Shown here: positions 8,456 to 18,018 of the stretch, one piece after another
Numbering within the stretch: the first letter of the stretch is position 1
Layout of the letters: every line of letters starts with the position of its first letter
Source: an uncultured Eubacteriales bacterium
Lineage (GTDB): Bacteria; Bacillota; Clostridia; Christensenellales; Aristaeellaceae
Assembly (NCBI GenBank): GCA_902795275.1
Contig: CADBKQ010000002.1
Span: forward strand, 62,001-126,000
DNA length: 64,000 bases
Direction: 5' to 3'
The notes under the pieces: model-generated
Databases searched by the model: none
Told to the model about the DNA's origin: nothing
What the model saw: the letters and a program-made list of their open reading frames with translations, nothing else
Program-made: the position numbers and the translations under genes

Positions 8456-9817
8456 TCATTTTAAAAAGATACGAATCAGGTTCAGCTTCTTATTGTCATA
8501 GGGTGGATACCGCATTTGCAGGTCCAGCCAGTTTCCCTTCACCACCACAGATTTTTCGTGGGTGAAGGTGTCGAAGGAATACTTGCCGTGGTATTTTCCC
8601 ATGCCGCTCTGGCCCACGCCGCCGAAGGGCAGGCGGTTGCTGGCCAGGTGGATGACCGTATCGTTCACGCACCCGCCGCCGAAGGGAACGGACTGCAAGA
8701 TTTTCTCCTTGTTCCTGCCGCTCCGGGTGAACAGGTACAGGGCCAGGGGCTTTTCCCGGCTGTTGATCATGGGGATGATTTCGTCGATGTCCTTGAAGGT
8801 GATCACCGGCAGTACCGGGCCGAAGATTTCCTCCTGCATAATCGGAGCATCCCAGGTAATGTCCGTCAGAATCGTCGGTTCAATCCGCTGTCCGTCGCCC
8901 CTGCCGCCGCAATAGATGTTCTCGCCCGCTATCAGGCTCATGACCCGGTTGTAATGCTTTTCATTGATCATCTTGGGCCATTGCAGGCCGTTCAGCGCTT
9001 CGCCGTAAAACTGTTCCCAGGCGGCCCGGATGTGGTAGAGCAGCTTGTCCTTCACCTTTTCCTGCACCAGCAGATAATCCGGGGCCACGCAGGTCTGGCC
9101 CGAGTTGATGCCCTTGCCGAAGGCGATGCGCCGGGCGGCCACGGGAATGTCCGCCGTGGCGTCCACGATGCAGGGGCTTTTGCCGCCCAGTTCCAGCGTG
9201 ACGGGGGTCACGTACCGGGCGGCCTTTTCCAGCACCACCTTGCCCACGTTCACGCCGCCGGTAAAGAAAATATAATCGAAGCGTTCCTCCAGCAGCGCCT
9301 GGTTCTCCGCCCTGCCGCCCAGAATCACCATGGCCTGTTCCGGCGGGAAGCAGGCGGACACTAAATTTTCAATCACCCGGGCGGTCGCGGGCGCGTATGC
9401 GCTGGGCTTCACGATCACATGGTTGCCCGCCGCCAGCGCGCCCACCAGCGGATTCATGGTCAGCTGGAAGGGATAGTTCCAGGGGGCCATCACCAGCACT
9501 ACGCCGTAGGGTTCCTTCATGATGTAGCTGCGGCTGGGAAACTGAGCCAGGGGCGTATGCACCCGCCTGGGCCGCGCCCAGCGCTTCAAGTGGTTGATGA
9601 TGAAGGAGATTTCGCTGAGCACCATACCGATTTCCGTCATGTAGGCTTCCTCGGGCCGCTTGCCCAGATCCGCCTGCAAGGCGTCGCAAATCAGGTTTTC
9701 CCGCTGTCGGATGGTGGAATGCAGCGCGTCCAATTGGTCGATACGCTCCTCCGCGTGCCGGGGGCCGGAGGCCAGCAGCGCCGTTCTTTGGAGCTCTACC
9801 AGTTCATGAATGTCCAT
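8456..9817 (-). CDS. NAD(P)-dependent aldehyde dehydrogenase
   Basis: A 453-residue member of the aldehyde dehydrogenase superfamily, oxidising an aldehyde to a carboxylate. Visible motifs are the Asn block MAPWNYPFQ, the cofactor-site glycine block FFTGGVNVGK, the catalytic Glu in TLELGGKSP and the nucleophilic Cys in GINSGQTCVAPDY. The C-terminal FGGVGQSGMGKYHGK is also typical. The length and lack of a long N-terminus suit the group acting on medium- or long-chain or aromatic aldehydes, but the substrate is unknown. I start at the ATG at 9817 with GGAGGA upstream; a longer frame reads back into the helicase gene. The two genes overlap by 14 bp. Confidence 0.9.
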   Translation of the reverse strand: MDIHELVELQRTALLASGPRHAEERIDQLDALHSTIRQRENLICDALQADLGKRPEEAYMTEIGMVLSEISFIINHLKRWARPRRVHTPLAQFPSRSYIMKEPYGVVLVMAPWNYPFQLTMNPLVGALAAGNHVIVKPSAYAPATARVIENLVSACFPPEQAMVILGGRAENQALLEERFDYIFFTGGVNVGKVVLEKAARYVTPVTLELGGKSPCIVDATADIPVAARRIAFGKGINSGQTCVAPDYLLVQEKVKDKLLYHIRAAWEQFYGEALNGLQWPKMINEKHYNRVMSLIAGENIYCGGRGDGQRIEPTILTDITWDAPIMQEEIFGPVLPVITFKDIDEIIPMINSREKPLALYLFTRSGRNKEKILQSVPFGGGCVNDTVIHLASNRLPFGGVGQSGMGKYHGKYSFDTFTHEKSVVVKGNWLDLQMRYPPYDNKKLNLIRIFLK

Positions 9818-12077
9818 GAAGCATATCCTCCAGCAGTCGCTTGGCCATTTCCTTGCCGCGCTCTCCCACCTCGCCCACCGGCCCCACACAGGAAGGGCAC
9901 CCGGCGGGACAGTCGCAGTCGTTGACCAGGGTGAGGGCATGGGTCAGCAGAATATCCCGCATCCGGAACGCCTTCTCCGCCAGGCCCACGCCGCCGGGGC
10001 AGTTGTCATACAGAATCAGCGTCGGCTTTTCCGTGAAGGGACACTTCACCTGATAGCTGACAGCGACATCCCGGGGCGAGCACATGAGGTACAGGGGCGC
10101 TAAAATGCGGATCAGGTTGGCGATGCCCAGCATCCCGGACTGCAAATCGTCCTTTTCGTACCTGGCGGCGATTTCGTCCGGCACCGTGCGCCACATGGCG
10201 GTGGTGTGCATTTCGGTTTCGGGCAGGCGAACCGGGCCGAAGCCCACGTTTTCGTTGTTGTCGAAGCGCATCTTCTTGAAGATCTTCACCAGCGCCACCA
10301 CCTTGACTTCGCCCAGAGCCGCGCTGTCCTCTTCCTTTTCAATATCCAGCAGGCTTAGGGACACGTTCAGGTCGGCGTCGGTGTAGTAATCCACGTTCAC
10401 CCTGCGGATGAAGGCTTTGCAGGCGTCGAAGTCCAATTCATCCACCTGGTAGGTCTGGCCCTCGTGCATGTAAATGGCGTTGGGATGCAGCAGCATGGGC
10501 GCGGTGAACCGGTCCATTTCCCCCACGATGCGGGGATGGGCCGGGTCGGTAATGTCGTTGATGAGGAAGTTTTCGGTCATGGTTGTGCGCAGGCTCATTT
10601 CGCTGGCGGGAAACTCGTCCGTCGTCCAGTGGTAGGTATCGCCGACCCGGTGCAGGATGTTGCTTTCTTCCAGATAGTCCAGCATTTCCTCCCCGCCCGC
10701 GGCGTTGCCCAGTGTCTCCCCCGCTTTGAAGGGCAATTCGTAGGCGGCGCACTTAAAGTGGTTCAGGAGAATATACACGTTGTCGGGGTTCAGCAGGGCG
10801 TTTTCGGCGGGCTGGGTGAAGAAGTAGTCCGGATGGGTGACGATGAACTGATCCAGGGCGTTGGAGGACGCCACCATGAACGTGGCGCTGACCCCGTGCC
10901 GCCGCCCGGCGCGGCCCGACTGCTGCCAGGTGCTGGCGATGGTGCCGGGATAGCCGCAGAGCACGCAGGCTTCCAGCGCGCCAATGTCGATGCCAAGCTC
11001 TAACGCATTCGTAGATACTACTGCCTGTATATTGCCGTTGCGCAAGCCCTGTTCAATTTCGCGGCGCTCGGAGGGCAGGTAGCCGCCGCGATAGCCCCGC
11101 ACCTTGCCGCTGTTGCCGATGGGGTCGGAAACAAGCTCTTTCAATTGCCTGGTCATGACCTCCACTTGCAGGCGGCTCTTGGCGAACACGATGCTCTGCA
11201 CGCCGTTGTTCACCAGCATGGAAGCGATCTTCCGGGTTTCCGGCAGCACGCCCTTGCGGATGCCCAGCTGCCGGTTCACCACTGGGGGATTATAGAAGAT
11301 ATAATGCTTCTCCCCGGCGGGCGCGCCGTTGTTGTTGATGAGGCGCACAGGTCGGCCGATGAGGGTTTCGGCTAATTCCTGAGGGTTCTGGATGGTGGCG
11401 CTGCACAGGATGAACCGGGGATGGCTGCCGTAAAATTCGCACAGCCGCACCAGCCGCCGCAGCACGTTGGCTAGGTTGCTGCCGAACACGCCGCGGTAGG
11501 TGTGAATCTCGTCCACCACAATGTATTTCAGGTTTTCAAATAATTTTACCCATTTGGTGTGCTGGGGCAGGATGCCGCTGTGGAGCATGTCGGGATTGGT
11601 GACCACCACATGGCCCGCCTGCCGCACGGCCCGGCGGGCGGCGGCGGGGGTATCGCCGTCGTAGGTAAAGGTCTTAATGTCGACTTCCAATAATTCGATT
11701 AACTCATAAAGCTCCGCCACCTGGTCGGCGGACAGGGCTTTGGTGGGGAACAGATACAGCGCACGGGCATCCGGGTTCTTTAAGATCTCCGCCAGCACGG
11801 GCAGGTTATAGCACAGGGTTTTGCCGGAAGCTGTGGGCGTCACCACCACGTAATCCACGCCCTGCCGGGACGCGGCGAAGCATTCCGCCTGGTGGGTGTA
11901 GAGCTGCTGCACGCCATGCTTGGCCAATGCTTTGGGCAGGCGGGGATCGACGTCCTCCGGCCAGGGCGCGTACTCCGCAGCCCGCGGCGGCACCGTGCGC
12001 CAGGCCGTCACGTTCTCCATAAAATACGGGTCTGCTTTCAAGCGTTCCAACAGCTGGGGCAGGTTCACGGCGGCCAC
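9804..12077 (-). CDS. mrfA: DEAD/DEAH-box helicase with C-terminal four-cysteine domain (MrfA/YprA family)
   Basis: A helicase of about 757 residues. The N-terminal RecA domain has Walker A TPTASGKT and the DEIH box (VVDEIHTYRG). Motif III is LCSATIQNP. The second RecA domain carries the motif VI signature QQSGRAGRRHG. The C-terminus has a four-cysteine site (CDCPAGCPSC) in the DUF1998/MZB-type domain. This is the architecture of B. subtilis MrfA, a 3'-to-5' helicase in mitomycin-damage repair. Its usual nuclease partner MrfB is not adjacent. The start is either the GTG at 12077 or, with better AGGTGG spacing, the GTG at 12068. A good promoter lies at 12105-12133. Confidence 0.85.
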   Translation of the reverse strand: MAAVNLPQLLERLKADPYFMENVTAWRTVPPRAAEYAPWPEDVDPRLPKALAKHGVQQLYTHQAECFAASRQGVDYVVVTPTASGKTLCYNLPVLAEILKNPDARALYLFPTKALSADQVAELYELIELLEVDIKTFTYDGDTPAAARRAVRQAGHVVVTNPDMLHSGILPQHTKWVKLFENLKYIVVDEIHTYRGVFGSNLANVLRRLVRLCEFYGSHPRFILCSATIQNPQELAETLIGRPVRLINNNGAPAGEKHYIFYNPPVVNRQLGIRKGVLPETRKIASMLVNNGVQSIVFAKSRLQVEVMTRQLKELVSDPIGNSGKVRGYRGGYLPSERREIEQGLRNGNIQAVVSTNALELGIDIGALEACVLCGYPGTIASTWQQSGRAGRRHGVSATFMVASSNALDQFIVTHPDYFFTQPAENALLNPDNVYILLNHFKCAAYELPFKAGETLGNAAGGEEMLDYLEESNILHRVGDTYHWTTDEFPASEMSLRTTMTENFLINDITDPAHPRIVGEMDRFTAPMLLHPNAIYMHEGQTYQVDELDFDACKAFIRRVNVDYYTDADLNVSLSLLDIEKEEDSAALGEVKVVALVKIFKKMRFDNNENVGFGPVRLPETEMHTTAMWRTVPDEIAARYEKDDLQSGMLGIANLIRILAPLYLMCSPRDVAVSYQVKCPFTEKPTLILYDNCPGGVGLAEKAFRMRDILLTHALTLVNDCDCPAGCPSCVGPVGEVGERGKEMAKRLLEDMLHGHS

Positions 12078-12104
12078 CTCATTTCATAACAAACTGACTT
12101 TCTT

Positions 12105-12133
12105 ATTATACCTTTATTCCTGTTTGATTGCAA
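12105..12133 (-). promoter_or_regulatory. Sigma-A-type promoter for the helicase gene
   Basis: Reading the minus strand: -35 TTGCAA (12128-12133), 17-bp spacer, -10 TATAAT (12105-12110), about 28 bp before the start codon. No LexA-like dyad is visible here. Confidence 0.7.
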
Positions 12134-12169
12134 GAAAAAAGAACCAACGGCCAGGGGCCGAAGGTTCTT
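12134..12169 (-). terminator. Rho-independent terminator on the minus strand
   Basis: The stem AAGAACC/GGTTCTT, with an inner CGGCC/GGCCG pair, is followed on the minus strand by a run of six T. It would end transcripts from the peptidoglycan-binding protein gene just before the helicase promoter. Confidence 0.7.
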
Positions 12170-12200
12170 GAAAAATACGTTTCAGATAACGGGGAGTTCT

Positions 12201-12376
12201 CTGGGGGAAACCATTCTTTGGATGCCAAAGAATGGTTTCCCCCAGACCCCTTTCCAAGAAAGCAAAATAATATTATTCCGTGTCATTGAATACTTATCGG
12301 AAAATGTTTTTTATCGTCTTTCTCGGAAGGGGTCTGGGGGAACCGCTCTTTGGACGCCAAAGAGCGGTTCCCCCAG
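12201..12376. repeat. Composite palindromic repeat, full copy 1 (176 bp)
   Basis: Hairpin A (12201-12245: CTGGGGGAAACCATTCTTTG and its inverse) is joined through the arm ACCCCTTTCCAAGAAA, an AT-rich middle and the arm TTTCTCGGAAGGGGT to hairpin B (12334-12376: CTGGGGGAACCGCTCTTTGG and its inverse). The two arms are inverted copies, so hairpins A and B are nested within a larger palindrome. A second copy of identical length is at 19488-19663. No ORF is present. Confidence 0.8.
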
Positions 12377-12418
12377 AAATACTTGAATTGTAACCATTAA
12401 AACAGGTTTATACGCGCG

Positions 12419-13687
12419 TTACCACGTAGCGCTCATGGCGCGGGCCACGCAGTTCTGGTGAGCTTCGTCCACGCGGTTGGTTTCGTGGGTGCGGCTCTTA
12501 TAGAAGTGGATGCAGAAGTGGCCGTCAAAGCCATTGTTGGTGATGGTGGAGGTGCCGTGGGGCATGCCGTTCATGGAAGCGGCGTACACGTGGCCGTTGT
12601 ACAGCACCAGGATCGCCCGGCGGTTCCAGCTCCATTCGCCGCCGTAAATAGATTTCAGCGTCGCGGTATCGGAAGCGGTGAGGGGCTCCGTGTCCAGATG
12701 GTTGCTGCCAAAGCGGCGGCGGCCCCGGAAGGTCTTGCCGGTGTTCACGTCCTTGATGGTGTACACGCACTGGCCGGTGAACACGTTCACGCCCTTGCTG
12801 AACCAATCCAGGCGTTCGGTGACATAGGTGTAGTTGGCGGCGTTTTTGCCGAACAGGGCCTTGATGGTGTCGTTGCCGGCCTTGCCGTCCTGGGTCATCC
12901 CTTTATATTTCTGGAAGGCTTTCACGGCTGCCACGGTCTGGTCGCCGTATTTGCCGTCAATGGGCGGTTTAAAGAATCCTTTGATTTTCAACGCCTGCTG
13001 CAGGGCGATCACGTTCTTGCCGCTGTTGCCCTTTTCAGAGGTGGCGGGCACGGTAATCTGGGAAATCTTGGTAATGCCCTTCATCTGCGGGTCGTTGGCG
13101 ACGGTGGTATAGAGCACCTTGCCGAACAGCTTCATGATGGTGGCATAGTCCGCCTTGCCGGTCTGGGTCAGGCCCATGGCCCGCTGGTAGGCTTTCACGG
13201 CCGCCACGGTCTGGTCGCCGTATTTGCCGTCCACGGTGCCGCTGAAGTATCCCTTGATTTTCAGCGCCTGCTGCAGCTTTTCCACGCTGTCGCCGGAGGA
13301 ACCCTTCTGGGTGTAATCCGGCGGATTGCCCAGGGCGGAAATGGATTTCGCGGAAGCGTACTTGCTGCTGCTGCCGGAGGAGTCCGTGGTGCCGTTCAGG
13401 GCTTTGAGGGCGTTCTTGGGCAGATCAACAAATTTCTTCATCACGTAACCTTTGTTGCCGCCGTATGTCACTGCATAAAAGTTTCCGCTGGTGCCGGTCA
13501 CGGTCACCTTGGTACCCTTTTTCAAAAGCGTGTGATAGTCGGAACTGGTGTTGGGCTTCATCCGGAAAAAAACCTTGTCCTCGTTGATGGTTCCGGTGTA
13601 GGACGCCGCCAGCGCTTCGGGAATCATGCCGATCATCAGAACGATCGCCAGCATCAGGGCAACGGTTCTGTTTACATACTGCCTCAT
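12419..13687 (-). CDS. Secreted protein with SH3 domain, two peptidoglycan-binding domains and an unassigned C-terminal domain
   Basis: A 422-residue exported protein. It starts with a signal peptide (cleavage near EALAASY). Residues of about 30-90 form an SH3b domain. Two PG_binding_1 domains follow, each carrying a near-identical KYGDQTVAAVKA block (the first with LQQALKIKGYFSGTVDG, the second with LQQALKIKGFFKPPIDG). The last 125 residues form a separate domain with HGTSTITNNGFDGHFCIHF and a His/Cys-rich end (EAHQNCVARAM). I do not recognise it as a standard L,D-transpeptidase, NlpC/P60 or amidase. A cell-wall enzyme role is plausible but unproven. I choose the ATG at 13687, just before the signal peptide. 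Confidence 0.82.
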   Translation of the reverse strand: MRQYVNRTVALMLAIVLMIGMIPEALAASYTGTINEDKVFFRMKPNTSSDYHTLLKKGTKVTVTGTSGNFYAVTYGGNKGYVMKKFVDLPKNALKALNGTTDSSGSSSKYASAKSISALGNPPDYTQKGSSGDSVEKLQQALKIKGYFSGTVDGKYGDQTVAAVKAYQRAMGLTQTGKADYATIMKLFGKVLYTTVANDPQMKGITKISQITVPATSEKGNSGKNVIALQQALKIKGFFKPPIDGKYGDQTVAAVKAFQKYKGMTQDGKAGNDTIKALFGKNAANYTYVTERLDWFSKGVNVFTGQCVYTIKDVNTGKTFRGRRRFGSNHLDTEPLTASDTATLKSIYGGEWSWNRRAILVLYNGHVYAASMNGMPHGTSTITNNGFDGHFCIHFYKSRTHETNRVDEAHQNCVARAMSATW

Positions 13688-13731
13688 TCTTGTTTCACCT
13701 GCACTTCCTTTGTTTTCTTGAAGCATAATCT

Positions 13732-13760
13732 ATTATAGTATAATTTTTAAAAAGATTCAA
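13732..13760 (-). promoter_or_regulatory. Promoter of the secreted peptidoglycan-binding protein gene
   Basis: Minus strand: -35 TTGAAT (13755-13760), 17-bp spacer, -10 TATAAT (13732-13737), in an AT-rich stretch about 45 bp before the start. Confidence 0.65.
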
Positions 13761-13837
13761 TATCTTGGACGAATTATTTACAATTCTACTAAATATAGAA
13801 AACAATTTCATGAACAAAAGATTGCCAAAAATAGGCT

Positions 13838-13886
13838 GAAAAACCAAAAGGCATGGGGCGATTCACGCTCCATGCCCTGATTGGTT
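13838..13886 (-). terminator. Terminator after guaB
   Basis: The stem GGCATGGGGCG (13850-13860) pairs with CGCTCCATGCC (13866-13876) with one mismatch, extended by AACCAA/TTGGTT outside. T-rich tracts follow on the minus strand. Confidence 0.7.
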
Positions 13887-13895
13887 CGGAAACAA

Positions 13896-15446
<1,551 letters not shown>

Positions 15447-15498
15447 TCACGACATGCAGGGCCCGGAACTTTTCTTTTGAAAATCTCATCTTCGGCTC

Positions 15499-15527
15499 TT
15501 GCCAAACACACGTTTGCATGGTATAAT
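15499..15527 (+). promoter_or_regulatory. lexA promoter
   Basis: -35 TTGCCA (15499-15504), 17-bp spacer, -10 TATAAT (15522-15527). The spacer holds a LexA box. Confidence 0.78.
15503..15516 (+). promoter_or_regulatory. LexA operator (SOS/Cheo-type box)
   Basis: The dyad CAAACACACGTTTG matches 13 of 14 positions of the Gram-positive LexA consensus CGAACRNRYGTTYG. It lies between the -35 and -10 of lexA, the classic place for autorepression. Confidence 0.8.
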
Positions 15528-15604
15528 TTTTTTGAAGAGATTCAGGTTCCGGCTTGCCCTTTTCATCCGGGCCGACTCAGAGAAAGAACGGACGGTGCTT
15601 ATCT

Positions 15605-16231
15605 ATGCCCAGGCGTCCCAACGGCGACACGCAGCAGCGCATTCTGGAATACATCGAGGGTTACATTGAAAAAAACGGCTATCCCCCGTCCGTGCGTGAA
15701 ATCGGCCAGGCGGTGGATTTAAAGTCCACCTCCACGGTGCATGGGCATCTGAACCGCCTGGAAAAGAAAGGCCTGCTCCACCGGGAGGCCATGAAGCCCC
15801 GCACCATCGACGTGACGCGGGACGACAAGCCCCAGATGCTGAAGGTGCCCATGCTGGGGCGCGTGGCGGCGGGCGTGCCCATCCTGGCGGAGGAAGACGC
15901 CGAGGGCTATATGCAGCTGCCCGACAGCATGGTGGGCTCCGGCGAGCATTTCATTCTGGAGATTCGCGGGGACAGCATGATCATGGCCGGCATCATGAAC
16001 GGCGATTACGTGGTGGTGAAAAAGCAGCAGACCGCCAAGAACGGCGAAATCGTGATCGCCATGATCGACGACGACGCCACCTGCAAGCGCTATTTCAAGG
16101 AGCCGGACAGGATTCGTTTGCAGCCGGAAAATCCCCGCATGCGGCCCATCTACGCCCGCTCTGTCACCATTCTCGGCCTCGTGGTCGCGGTGTACAGGGT
16201 GTATAATGGGAATTATAAGGTGACGAGGTAG
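15605..16231 (+). CDS. lexA: LexA repressor (SOS response)
   Basis: A 208-residue LexA. The N-terminal winged helix (residues 1-70) includes PPSVREIGQAVDLKSTSTVHGHL. The self-cleavage site is the Ala-Gly in GRVAAGVP. The catalytic Ser lies in RGDSMIMAGI and the Lys in DDDATCKRYF. In DNA damage, RecA filaments would trigger self-cleavage and release SOS genes. The start is the ATG at 15605, since MPRRPNGDTQQRILEYI is the normal LexA beginning; an open frame from 15554 overruns the promoter-proximal leader. A matching operator in its own promoter supports autoregulation. Confidence 0.96.
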   Translation: MPRRPNGDTQQRILEYIEGYIEKNGYPPSVREIGQAVDLKSTSTVHGHLNRLEKKGLLHREAMKPRTIDVTRDDKPQMLKVPMLGRVAAGVPILAEEDAEGYMQLPDSMVGSGEHFILEIRGDSMIMAGIMNGDYVVVKKQQTAKNGEIVIAMIDDDATCKRYFKEPDRIRLQPENPRMRPIYARSVTILGLVVAVYRVYNGNYKVTR

Positions 16232-16233
16232 TG

Positions 16234-16541
16234 TTAGGGAATAGGGATTAGGCAATAGGGATTAGGGATTAGGGATTAGGCATTAGGCAATAGGGGGCAC
16301 GCCCAAAGCCTTCCCCTTGAGGGGAAGGTGGGCCGCGCGGAATAAAGTATGAGGGAGTAACTAAATCAGTTCGCGCGGCTCGGATGAGGTGTTACAGTGA
16401 AACATCTAATAATCTGCTTCACATAAGTGCGTCAGGGCACCTCATCCGGCGCTTCGCGCCACCTTCCCCTCAAGGGGAAGGCTTTGGGCAGGTTCCCTGC
16501 CTCCTAATCCCTATTGCCTATTGCCTAATGCCTATTCCCTA
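16234..16541. repeat. Inverted element with arms of short tandem TAGGGATT-like words (308 bp)
   Basis: The left end is a run of variants of TAGGGAT/TAGGCAT/TAGGCAA (16234-16291). The right end is the inverted run (16500-16541). Inside lie the inverted blocks AAAGCCTTCCCCTTGAGGGG / CCCCTCAAGGGGAAGGCTTT and GGATGAGGTG / CACCTCATCC. No ORF was found. The inner CCTTCCCCTTGAGGGGAAGG and GGATGAGG motifs resemble palindromes common in gut Clostridia (established knowledge). It looks like a non-autonomous MITE-like element. Confidence 0.7.
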
Positions 16542-16547
16542 AAATAC

Positions 16548-16573
16548 AAAAAAGCCCTCCATCGGGCTTTTTT
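16548..16573 (-). terminator. Terminator of rnpB
   Basis: The stem AAAAAAGCCC / GGGCTTTTTT has loop TCCATC, with T-runs on both strands. It lies directly at the 3' end of the RNase P RNA. Confidence 0.8.
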
Positions 16574-16920
<347 letters not shown>

Positions 16921-16926
16921 GAAAGC

Positions 16927-16955
16927 ATTATAGCGTGAATTAACAAATTCGTCAA
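16927..16955 (-). promoter_or_regulatory. rnpB promoter
   Basis: Minus strand: -35 TTGACG (16950-16955), 17-bp spacer, -10 TATAAT (16927-16932), about 7 bp before the inferred RNA start. Confidence 0.85.
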
Positions 16956-16982
16956 TTGTTTATTACATTTTCCGTTTCTGTC

Positions 16983-17012
16983 TTGCCATTTATCCGGTTT
17001 ATTTGGTATAAT
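16983..17012 (+). promoter_or_regulatory. Promoter of the SH3 protein gene at 17044
   Basis: -35 TTGCCA (16983-16988), 18-bp spacer, -10 TATAAT (17007-17012), followed by AAAGGAGG at the right distance from the ATG. Confidence 0.65.
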
Positions 17013-17043
17013 AAGGGCGCAAACAACGAAAGGAGGAAACCCC

Positions 17044-17982
17044 ATGAACAGGCGTTTCCGGTTGATTATATTATTTCTTCTGGCTTTGTTGATTGTTGCA
17101 TCAGGCGTGTCATACGCATCGGCTGATGAAATGTCCGCCTATATTTTTTCTTCTAATGGAGAGAAAACCAATCTTTCGAGTGAACCAGACGACAGCCCCG
17201 AATACGTGTTCGGAAGCCTGCCGCACGGCACGCCTGTGGTACTGACATGGATCTCCGGTGATTATGAATGGGGATATATAAAATATAATGACTATATCTC
17301 CGGCTATGTTCCGATCGCCGACCTTTCCACGAGCAATGCTGTTTTTGTTTCCGTTTTGGATGATTTCACCGGGACATTCATCATGTACGTCTGCACGGTT
17401 CAAGGCGATTCCCTGAACGTCCGCAGCGGACCGGGCCTCACCGAAGATATCATTGGCAGCCTCGCAAACACTTCTCCGGTTCATGTGGTAGATTTGTATT
17501 ATACCAGCGACTGGGCGAGCATCAAATACGGTCAGGAAGGCGGCGGAAGTGTCCCTGCCTTTGTTGCCAACCGTTATCTTTCCTATTACAACGATGGAAT
17601 CTACCGGGGTGAAATATACGATGATATGCTGATTGATTCGTCGACGCCGGAGCCGGAATCGACGCCGGAACCGACGCCAGCCCCGAAGGAGCAGCCCGAG
17701 CAACTCTCCCCCACGGAATTGATTGCGGAACTGAGAACGGCGAAAACGATTTCAGAATCATTTACCGTTCTTGTGCATCCTTCCCATCCCACCGGCAGGG
17801 TGAACCTGCGCTGGGCGCCCTGCAAAAGAGCCCAGGCGCTTACATCCTACACCGCCGAAAAAGAACTGACCGTGATCGGAGAGACCGAGAACTGGTATCA
17901 GGTTCGTGACCCGGAGCAGAAATACAACGGCTTTATTGCCAAATATCAGGTAACGGCGTCGGCGTTCGGAACCGCGGAATAA
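17044..17982 (+). CDS. Secreted triple-SH3-domain protein
   Basis: A 312-residue exported protein with a signal peptide (cleavage near SYASADE). It has three SH3b-like units: about 30-100 (ending YIKYNDYISGYVPIADL), 118-185 (GDSLNVRSGPGLTEDIIGSL) and 240-305 (GRVNLRWAPCKRAQAL). The second and third are joined by a Pro/Glu/Thr-rich linker. No catalytic domain is visible. Bacterial SH3 units often bind cell-wall peptides, so a surface role is inferred. It has its own promoter and an AAAGGAGG site. yfcE follows 36 bp downstream and may be cotranscribed. Confidence 0.8.
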   Translation: MNRRFRLIILFLLALLIVASGVSYASADEMSAYIFSSNGEKTNLSSEPDDSPEYVFGSLPHGTPVVLTWISGDYEWGYIKYNDYISGYVPIADLSTSNAVFVSVLDDFTGTFIMYVCTVQGDSLNVRSGPGLTEDIIGSLANTSPVHVVDLYYTSDWASIKYGQEGGGSVPAFVANRYLSYYNDGIYRGEIYDDMLIDSSTPEPESTPEPTPAPKEQPEQLSPTELIAELRTAKTISESFTVLVHPSHPTGRVNLRWAPCKRAQALTSYTAEKELTVIGETENWYQVRDPEQKYNGFIAKYQVTASAFGTAE

Positions 17983-18018
17983 CCCCGGATACAGATGAAC
18001 AAAAGGAGCGGCAGTGCG

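Noticed and set aside
16234..16291. TTAGGG-like tandem repeat resembling a telomere
   Set aside because: It is internal to a chromosome segment, short, degenerate and paired with an inverted block 210 bp away, so it is part of an intergenic inverted element.
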